The notes under the pieces: generated by a model
Seen by the model: the letters and a program-made list of their open reading frames with translations, nothing else
What the model was told of the DNA's origin: nothing
Databases searched by the model: none
Source: Bordetella parapertussis
GTDB lineage: Bacteria; Pseudomonadota; Gammaproteobacteria; Burkholderiales; SG8-41
Length of the DNA stretch: 50,757 nucleotides
Direction of reading: 5' to 3'
NCBI GenBank assembly: GCA_945861275.1
Contig: CAMATZ010000044.1
Coordinates: 1 to 50,757, forward strand
Translations under genes and position numbers: made by a program
Part shown: positions 45,148 through 50,757 of the stretch, one piece after another
Position numbering within the stretch: position 1 is the first letter of the stretch
Layout of the letters: each line of letters opens with the position of its first letter

Positions 45148-46119
45148 TTACTGATCCGGCTTGGCCCCTGATGCCTTGATGATCTTCGCGTACTTCTCAA
45201 TCTCTCGATTGATATGCGCTGCCAATTCCGCCGGCGAGCTGCCCACCGGCTCAGCACCCTCTCGCTGAAAGAAAGTTTTCATGTCCTGATGCTGCAGGCT
45301 TTTCACCACTTCGGCATGCAACTGGTTGATGATCGCAGGCGGCGTGCCTGCGGGCGCCCATAGCGAAAACCAGTTGTCGATATCGAAGCCCGGAAAAAAG
45401 TTAGCCACCGGCGGCAGGTCGGGCAGTACCGAGGACTTGCGTATGGTCGTCACCGCGAGGCCGCGCAGCTTACCGGCAGCGATATGCGGACGCGCGCTGG
45501 TGGTGGCAGGCATGCCGATTTCGACTTCGCCGCTGATCAACGACAGCATGGCGCCGCTCGCGCCCTTGTACGGGACGTGCGTGAACTTCACACCGGACAA
45601 TTGTTGCAGCAACTCGCCCGCCAGATGGCTGGTGGTGCCGGTGCCGTTGGAGCCGAAGGAGAGGATGTCCTTGCGCGATTTCGCCAGCTTGAGCAATTCG
45701 GGCAGCGTGCGCGCGGGCACGGAAGGGTGCACCACAATTACAATCGGCGCCGACGCCACCTGCGAAATCGGCGCGAGATCGCGGCGCATATCGAACGGCA
45801 TTTTCGGAAACAAGGTCACATTGACCACCATCGATGCGGTGGACATCAACAGCATATGCCCGTCCGGCGGACTTCTCACCACGAGTTCCGCGCCGATGTT
45901 GCCCGCCCCGCCGGGACGATTCTCGACCGGCGCCACCTGTCCCCACGCCGAGTGGAAGCGCACGCTCAGCAGCCGCGCCAGAATATCGGTGCCGCCGCCG
46001 GGTGTGAACGGCACGATGATGCGGATCGGTCGCGTTGGATAGTTCTGCGCTTGTGCGGGCGTATAACCCTGCACGCTGGTCAGTGCGGCTATCGCCGTGA
46101 TCTGAAGAAGATTTTTCAT
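45148..46119 (-). CDS. Bug-family (TctC-like) periplasmic solute receptor
   Basis: A 323-residue exported receptor with a signal peptide (KNLLQITAIAALTSVQGYTPAQAQ). YPTRPIRIIVPFTPGGGTD and PVENRPGGAGNIG are the family marks. Start MKNLLQ is chosen; the reading further upstream is not conserved. It ends 2 bp before the amidohydrolase start. Ligand unknown. With the receptor at 42523 it flanks the amidohydrolase, but no TctAB membrane part is present. Confidence 0.92.
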   Translation of the reverse strand: MKNLLQITAIAALTSVQGYTPAQAQNYPTRPIRIIVPFTPGGGTDILARLLSVRFHSAWGQVAPVENRPGGAGNIGAELVVRSPPDGHMLLMSTASMVVNVTLFPKMPFDMRRDLAPISQVASAPIVIVVHPSVPARTLPELLKLAKSRKDILSFGSNGTGTTSHLAGELLQQLSGVKFTHVPYKGASGAMLSLISGEVEIGMPATTSARPHIAAGKLRGLAVTTIRKSSVLPDLPPVANFFPGFDIDNWFSLWAPAGTPPAIINQLHAEVVKSLQHQDMKTFFQREGAEPVGSSPAELAAHINREIEKYAKIIKASGAKPDQ

Positions 46120-46171
46120 AAGTCCTTGATTGTTGTTTTGTATAGGTGTGTGTTTCGTAGCTTTAATCGTC

Positions 46172-46762
46172 TCACCGCCCCACCCAGCCCGGCAGTTTTC
46201 TGCAGCGCTCCATCCACTTGACAATCGCCGGATAGTCTTCAAGCGCCACCTTTGCCTCCGGCGCGGTTTCGATATACGGAAAACACGCGGGCTCGGCGAT
46301 CGTGGGCCGGTCCAGCGCAAGCCAATCATGACTGCTTAAACGCTGCTCGCAGATATCAAGCGCAATGCGGCCAAAGCGCTGCCCTTCCTCCAGCGTGCCC
46401 AGCGTCCAGCGCCCTTGCGTAACGCCGCGCCGCGCGTACTGCAGCCCGCACTGTATCTCGGTGGCGGCAAGCGCCACCCACTGCATGACTTCCGCCATAC
46501 CGGCCGGGTCTGCCGGCAGCCATTGCTCGCCGCCGAATTTTCGCGCCACGTAAACCAGACAGGCCGCCGAATCCCAAATCACTTTGCCGCCGTCCTCCAG
46601 CGCCGGCACCTCGCCACGCGGGTTTATTTTCAGAAACTCGGCGCCTTTGTGCTGCTTGTTTTTCATATCGATGATCACCACTTCATGCGGCGCTTTCAGC
46701 AACGACAGCAAAATGCGCAGCTTGTAGGAATTACCCGACACCGTCCCCAGATAGGCTTTCAT
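46172..46762 (-). CDS. Glutathione S-transferase family protein
   Basis: A 196-residue protein. The N-terminal thioredoxin-fold domain (1-80) has KINPRGEVPALEDGG and the glutathione-binding WDSAACLVYVA; the C-terminal half is helical. The catalytic residue is probably Ser9 or Ser12 in GTVSGNSYK. Function could be detoxification or isomerisation in an aromatic pathway, given the Rieske oxygenase two genes away; this is inferred from position. Confidence 0.9.
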   Translation of the reverse strand: MKAYLGTVSGNSYKLRILLSLLKAPHEVVIIDMKNKQHKGAEFLKINPRGEVPALEDGGKVIWDSAACLVYVARKFGGEQWLPADPAGMAEVMQWVALAATEIQCGLQYARRGVTQGRWTLGTLEEGQRFGRIALDICEQRLSSHDWLALDRPTIAEPACFPYIETAPEAKVALEDYPAIVKWMERCRKLPGWVGR

Positions 46763-46794
46763 GTGATTCTCCTGTCGTTATTCTTAAACGCTTT

Positions 46795-47550
46795 TTATGC
46801 GCTGCACAAAAACGGCAACGCCTCCCCAATCGAAGTATTCAGCACCGCATCCGCCAGTGCATCAAACTGTGTCGGCTGCGCATTCAGTATCACCAGCCGC
46901 GCACCGGCCTGCTTCGCCAACGGCACCGCGCCCGCCACTGGATACACCTGCAGCGTGCTGCCCACTGCGAGCAGCACATCGCACTCCTGCGCAACCTGCA
47001 GGGCGCGGTCGATCACCTCCGGCACCAGCGCCTGACCGAATGAAATGGTGTCGCTTTTCAAAATGCCGCCGCATTCGGTGCATTCCGGGTCTTGCTCGCC
47101 CGCACGCACGCGCGCCAGCACCAACTGCATATCGTCGCGCCAGCCGCACGACAGGCACATAGCCTTGTGCAGCGTGCCATGCACTTCAATCACTTTTTCG
47201 GCGGGTATGCCCCCGCGCTGATGCAGGCCGTCGATATTTTGTGTGATCAGCGCATGCAGCTTCCCGCGCTTTTCCAGCTCCGCCAGCGCCCGATGGCCGT
47301 TGTTGGGTCGAGCCGTCCACGCCGGACTGGCGAGCCGGTTCTGCCACGACAGTTTGCGCACTTCCGGGTCGGATACGTAATAACGAATGTCCGACATTTT
47401 TTCGGCGAGCGGATTCTTGGTCCACAAGCCCTGCGGCCCGCGAAAATCCGGAATGCCGGAGTCGGTGGAAATTCCCGCGCCGGTGAGCACCACCACGCGG
47501 CGGGCATCCGCGATCCAGCTGCGCACTTGATCTATAGGGGTAGTGCTCAT
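46795..47550 (-). CDS. Sir2-family NAD-dependent protein deacylase
   Basis: A 251-residue sirtuin. GAGISTDSGIPDFRG and TQNIDGLHQRGG bind NAD, the catalytic His is in EVHGTLH, and four zinc cysteines lie in CLSC and CTEC. It removes acyl groups from protein lysines. The long zinc module and class fit bacterial class III/U-type sirtuins; CobB is the E. coli relative but orthology is not certain. The gene begins 13 bp after the end of the oxygenase gene. Confidence 0.93.
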   Translation of the reverse strand: MSTTPIDQVRSWIADARRVVVLTGAGISTDSGIPDFRGPQGLWTKNPLAEKMSDIRYYVSDPEVRKLSWQNRLASPAWTARPNNGHRALAELEKRGKLHALITQNIDGLHQRGGIPAEKVIEVHGTLHKAMCLSCGWRDDMQLVLARVRAGEQDPECTECGGILKSDTISFGQALVPEVIDRALQVAQECDVLLAVGSTLQVYPVAGAVPLAKQAGARLVILNAQPTQFDALADAVLNTSIGEALPFLCSA

Positions 47551-47563
47551 AACCAGTACTCCG

Positions 47564-48835
47564 TCAAACCGAATACACCGGATGCTTCAAGCCGTCGGCC
47601 AGATGCTCGCTGGCCCATGCCACCGGATCGAGCGCGCGATCCAGCAGCACACCCGCCGCGCGCACGCGCTGTTGCTCAGCGTCGAGCGCGGGCGGCTCGA
47701 TGCCCTGCGCCAGACCGAGCGCAGCATCACACAGCATGCGCCGCGCCATCACGATACCCTTGTCGGTCGGCAGCAGGCGCTCGATTTCATGATTCTGGAT
47801 CACGCCCATGCTCTCCTGCAGCGATGCGTCCTGCACCGAAAAACCGAATACGCCGCTGTAGGCGCGCTTTTCCTGTTGCGCCACGCGGTCGATCAGGTAG
47901 TCGTTGTCGCGGTTTGCCCTGGGACGGAACGAGCCTGATTCGTATTCGACGTGTATGCCTTTGCCGGCGGCCATGTTGGCGCGCTCGGTTGCGGTGAGCG
48001 GCTTGCCGGGATGAAAATTGATGCTCCACGCCCAGCAGTTGTGATCATCGACAGGCACCCACACATGGCCGCCCATCGCGTGATCGCCAAACGGCGGTAT
48101 CAATGTGAACCACGGGAACAGCCACTGCGTGACGCGCCAGTAATAACTATCCGCGTCGCCGTTGCGGCGGCCAAACAGCGTCATGCCAAAATCAGTTTTC
48201 TCAATACTGAAAACCACATTGCCGTCGGCCTTGATGTAGTCGTTGGCCCGCGCGCCTTTGTGCATCGGGTCGATATCGACCTCGTAGCGATGCACGTACG
48301 ACACATGCGCGGTATCGATGCCGCCCTCCATCGCCTGCAGATAATTACACTCCTGCAAACGCTTCGATACAAATCGGTGGCTCTCCGGCAGCGTGCTCCA
48401 CTCCACTTCCGGCGGCGCAGGCCTCTTGTCCGGCGGCCCCATGTAAGCCCACACGATGCCGCCGCGTTCGATGCACGGATAGGCCTTGATGCCCATTTTG
48501 GATGCGACTTGCGGCGCCGAAGGCACATCGACGCACTGACCTGTGACATCAAATTTCAGGCCGTGATACGAGCAGCGGATGCCGCATTCCTCGTTGCGGC
48601 CGAAGAACAGCGAAGCGCCGCGATGCGTGCAGAATTCATCGATCAGGCCGACGCGGCCCTGAGTGTCGCGAAACGCCAGCAGGCGTTCGCCCATGATCTG
48701 CACCCGCACCTGCGGCCCGTCCGGCGCGGCGATCTCACTCGATTGCAATACCGGCGCCCAATAGCGGCGCATCAGATTGCCCATCAATGTGCCCGGGCCG
48801 GTGCGTATCAAGGCCTCGGCCATTTCCTTATTCAT
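47564..48835 (-). CDS. Rieske ring-hydroxylating oxygenase, alpha subunit
   Basis: A 423-residue protein. The Rieske 2Fe-2S ligands are in CTHRG and CSYHG, 17 residues apart; the mononuclear iron site is in GGIDTAHVSYVH. It resembles the phthalate 4,5-dioxygenase/phenoxybenzoate dioxygenase branch, starting MNKEMAEALIRTGPGT as many of those do. Electrons would come from a reductase not present here. Substrate unknown, likely an aromatic acid. It is divergent from the alpha/beta hydrolase gene. Confidence 0.92.
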   Translation of the reverse strand: MNKEMAEALIRTGPGTLMGNLMRRYWAPVLQSSEIAAPDGPQVRVQIMGERLLAFRDTQGRVGLIDEFCTHRGASLFFGRNEECGIRCSYHGLKFDVTGQCVDVPSAPQVASKMGIKAYPCIERGGIVWAYMGPPDKRPAPPEVEWSTLPESHRFVSKRLQECNYLQAMEGGIDTAHVSYVHRYEVDIDPMHKGARANDYIKADGNVVFSIEKTDFGMTLFGRRNGDADSYYWRVTQWLFPWFTLIPPFGDHAMGGHVWVPVDDHNCWAWSINFHPGKPLTATERANMAAGKGIHVEYESGSFRPRANRDNDYLIDRVAQQEKRAYSGVFGFSVQDASLQESMGVIQNHEIERLLPTDKGIVMARRMLCDAALGLAQGIEPPALDAEQQRVRAAGVLLDRALDPVAWASEHLADGLKHPVYSV

Positions 48836-48962
48836 GCGCTTGTTCCGTATAACAGAAACGGGGCACTTTACCAGATGCCCATAAAATGAGCCAAGCGCGC
48901 GGCTTTACATTCGCCGCATCCCGCCTTAGTGTTCCGCTTCCCTACCCAAGGAGATGCAAACC

Positions 48963-50276
48963 ATGGCAGCACAAGACAAGGCCGCGATACTGGCAGCGTT
49001 GCCGGTACGCCCCGGCGAAGACCCGTTTTCCGTCACCATCGGCGGCTTTTATCGCCGCTGGTTCAATCTGGTGGACGATCTGCAGGCATTGATCGATACC
49101 GTCGCCAGCATCAAAAGCACCGAGGATGAAGACTGGGTGCCCGCGTGGAACGGCGTCGCTGAACGCTTCGAGGCGCAGGCCAACGCAGCACTCGCGCGCG
49201 GCGACAAAGCCGGCGCGCGCAGGAATTTCCTCGAAGCAAAAACTTTTTATTCGCTGGCGCGTTTTCCCGCGCCCTATCACTCCGGCTCGGCGATCTGCCC
49301 GCCCGACATGAGCCCGATCAAGGCGCGCTCGTATCAAAAATACCTTGACTGTTTTCACAAGGCTACCGCGCTGCGCGATGCGCCGCAGGAAGTGCTGAAA
49401 GTCCGGCGCGACGGCAAAGAAGCCGTCGGCTATCTCAGATTGCCCAAAGGCGCCTCCGCCAAGAACAAAGTGCCGGCCGTGCTGGTGATGTGCGGCGCCG
49501 ATATGTTAAAGGAAGATCGGGAAAAGTACGCCGACGGCGCCAACCATGAAGGCATGGCCGCGCTGGTGGTGGATGCACCGGGCACCGGTCAGACTACATT
49601 CGCGCACGCGCCCGAAGCCATCGTCGCCTGGCAGGCCGCACTCGATGCACTGCAGGCGCGGCCCGAAATCGACGGCAACCGTCTCGGCGCATTCGGCGTC
49701 AGCCGCGGCGGCCTGTGGGTGATGCGCCTCGGCGCGCAGGACAAGCGCATCAAGGGCCTGATCTCCTGCGCGCCCGGCGGCGTGGGCTATTGGGGCACCG
49801 ACGAAGAGCGTGCCGAAATTCGCAAAGCCGCGTTCGAGCGCTACAAAACCAACTGGTTCGGCCCGCGCGGCACCAAACCCGAACCGGTCGAGATGAGTGA
49901 AGCGGACCAGCGCGAGGATTTCCTGCTCTGGTCACTCAAAGACAATGGTCTATTGGATAACCTCACCATGCCGATGTATCTGGTCAACGGCAAAGTCGAT
50001 CACCTCACCCCCATCGGCAACCTCTACATGGCGCTGGAAAGCGGCCCGCCCACCGGGCGCGTTGCCCGCGTGTATCCCGACGACGGCCACATCGCCGCGC
50101 GTAACGAACGCGAGTGGGGGCCGGCGGCGTGGAAGTGGCTGGGGGGAGTATTGCGCGAGGGGATGAAACCAGCGGCGCCCGCCAAGGCCGCAAAAAAGCG
50201 CGCGCCTGCGAAGGCTGTAGTCAAGGCACGAAGTACCGTGAAGAAAGTAGCGAAGAAAAAGGCAGTGAAAAAATAG
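48963..50276 (+). CDS. Alpha/beta hydrolase with Lys/Ala-rich C-terminal tail
   Basis: A 437-residue protein. An N-terminal helical region (about 1-140) is followed by an alpha/beta hydrolase domain: VLVMCGADMLKEDREKYAD, the nucleophile Ser in FGVSRGG, Asp in NGKVDHLTP and His in PDDGHIA. This resembles the FrsA/2,6-dihydropseudooxynicotine hydrolase type. The final 45 residues are a tail rich in Lys, Ala and Pro (AAKKRAPAKAVVKAR), like histone H1-type proteins and unusual here. The start at the second ATG is chosen: AAGGAG lies 9 bp before it but directly touches the first ATG. Confidence 0.85.
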   Translation: MAAQDKAAILAALPVRPGEDPFSVTIGGFYRRWFNLVDDLQALIDTVASIKSTEDEDWVPAWNGVAERFEAQANAALARGDKAGARRNFLEAKTFYSLARFPAPYHSGSAICPPDMSPIKARSYQKYLDCFHKATALRDAPQEVLKVRRDGKEAVGYLRLPKGASAKNKVPAVLVMCGADMLKEDREKYADGANHEGMAALVVDAPGTGQTTFAHAPEAIVAWQAALDALQARPEIDGNRLGAFGVSRGGLWVMRLGAQDKRIKGLISCAPGGVGYWGTDEERAEIRKAAFERYKTNWFGPRGTKPEPVEMSEADQREDFLLWSLKDNGLLDNLTMPMYLVNGKVDHLTPIGNLYMALESGPPTGRVARVYPDDGHIAARNEREWGPAAWKWLGGVLREGMKPAAPAKAAKKRAPAKAVVKARSTVKKVAKKKAVKK

Positions 50277-50281
50277 GCTTC

Positions 50282-50311
50282 GTAGGTTGGGCTGAGCCTG
50301 CGAAGCCCAAC
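50282..50311 (+). repeat. REP palindrome
   Basis: 30-bp REP beginning GTAGGTTGGGCT. Together with the next 73 bp (to 50384) it is repeated at 50533-50635 with one mismatch, a 103-bp direct repeat that includes the first 51 bp of a RAYT gene. Confidence 0.9.
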
Positions 50312-50333
50312 ATCAACCCAAAGCTGAAAATCA

Positions 50334-50458
50334 ATGCGTTACCGGCGTTCCGACGCAGCAGGCGCGACGTATTTCTTTACCGTCTTGATAGAATCATTGT
50401 TACGAAGGATTGGAGAGGCGGCGGAGTCGAATCAGTTGACTTGTATGGCGAACGTTGA
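50334..50458 (+). pseudogene. RAYT gene with large internal deletion
   Basis: The first 51 bp (MRYRRSDAAGATYFFTV) are identical to the RAYT start at 50585. Then the sequence changes and, in a different frame, encodes VTKDWRGGGVESVDLYGER and a stop, which from memory resembles the end of RAYT proteins. The middle (about 130 codons with the HUH site) is missing. The remnant is flanked by REP elements in opposite orientation, 22 bp before and 3 bp after. Confidence 0.65.
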
Positions 50459-50461
50459 AGT

Positions 50462-50491
50462 GTTGGGCTTCGCAGGCTCAGCCCAACCTAC
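50462..50491 (-). repeat. REP palindrome, inverted
   Basis: Same 30-bp element as at 50282 but on the opposite strand, 3 bp after the end of the deleted RAYT. With 50282 it forms an inverted pair around the remnant. Confidence 0.9.
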
Positions 50492-50532
50492 AAAACCTAC
50501 GGATTCCGTATACACGAGAATGATAAACAAAT

Positions 50533-50562
50533 GTAGGTTGGGCTGAGCCCGCGAAGCCCAAC
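50533..50562 (+). repeat. REP palindrome
   Basis: 30-bp REP with one base different from 50282-50311 (GAGCCCGCG for GAGCCTGCG). It lies 22 bp upstream of the RAYT at the right end. Confidence 0.9.
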
Positions 50563-50584
50563 ATCAACCCAAAGCTGAAAATCA

Positions 50585-50757
50585 ATGCGTTACCGGCGTT
50601 CCGACGCAGCAGGCGCGACGTATTTCTTTACCGTCAATCTGGCGCAGCGCAAGGATGATTTTCTCGTTCGCTACATCGACGATTTGCGCAACAGCATCAA
50701 TGCGGTAAAACGAGCGCATCGCTTTGCCGTCGTCGCAATGGTGGTATTGCCCGATCA
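50585..50757 (+). CDS. REP-associated tyrosine transposase (RAYT), 5' part, cut by window edge
   Basis: The first 57 codons of a RAYT, differing from the copy at the left end by four bases at codons 7-8 (D-A instead of T-A; 50603-50608 region) and otherwise the same. Exactly 173 bp are present at both ends. Motifs as in the left copy (YRRSDAAGATYFFTVNL, AMVVLPDH). Confidence 0.85.
   Translation, partial: MRYRRSDAAGATYFFTVNLAQRKDDFLVRYIDDLRNSINAVKRAHRFAVVAMVVLPD

Noticed and set aside
50334-50546. A 70-codon open frame from the RAYT start across the REP
   Set aside because: After 17 RAYT residues it runs out of the family frame and into a REP; it is a product of the internal deletion, not a separate gene.

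Overview
The window looks like a chromosomal contig of a betaproteobacterium, probably of the Burkholderiales or a nearby order. This rests on a high-GC coding style, three Bug-type (TctC-like) solute receptors, a dapA-bamC-MBL hydrolase run, a suhB/trmJ/cysE/iscR neighbourhood, and REP/RAYT repeats. The taxonomy is inferred from gene content only. Both ends of the window lie inside near-identical copies of the same REP-associated transposase gene in opposite orientation, so the contig was probably cut at a repeat.

Layout. 1-3150: RAYT end, a 2-hydroxyacid dehydrogenase, an M48 lipoprotein protease and a YdjM-like membrane hydrolase. 3244-12250: an Fe-S cluster operon on the minus strand that mixes ISC and SUF parts (iscR, iscS-like, iscA-like, sufB, sufC, sufD, sufS, sufU, nfu), with cysE upstream. 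Two tandem IscR type-1 sites overlap a strong sigma70 promoter ahead of iscR, and a third similar site lies ahead of cysE. 12409-21461: an exported HbpS-like protein, trmJ, suhB, a Bug receptor, a 5'-truncated chrA joined to a duplicated piece of a TPR gene, a small exported repeat protein, and a divergent response regulator/hybrid histidine kinase pair. 21512-29000: an accessory island with two different hipBA modules around a two-gene unit (a dCache membrane sensor followed by a pentameric ligand-gated ion channel), then a truncated HEPN/SNF2-type helicase. 29196-39929: housekeeping genes (mutS, slyD, a Prx, roxA, bamC, dapA and others). 39978-50276: a catabolic-looking stretch (Gfo/Idh/MocA oxidoreductase, MmgE/PrpD protein, two Bug receptors, D-aminoacylase-like amidohydrolase, GST, sirtuin, Rieske oxygenase, alpha/beta hydrolase). 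50282-50757: REP elements, an internally deleted RAYT and the start of another RAYT.

How the parts fit. The Fe-S operon supplies sulfur mobilisation (two desulfurases, SufU), a scaffold (SufBCD) and carriers (IscA, Nfu). IscR probably senses cluster status and controls the operon and perhaps cysteine supply through CysE. The most unusual unit is the Cache-sensor/ion-channel pair: a periplasmic ligand-binding protein with no output domain is translationally coupled to a channel. A second genome-wide oddity is a family of 7-bp-unit repeats that fill the gaps between genes, usually as two facing arms, often reaching or containing the stop codon of the neighbouring gene.
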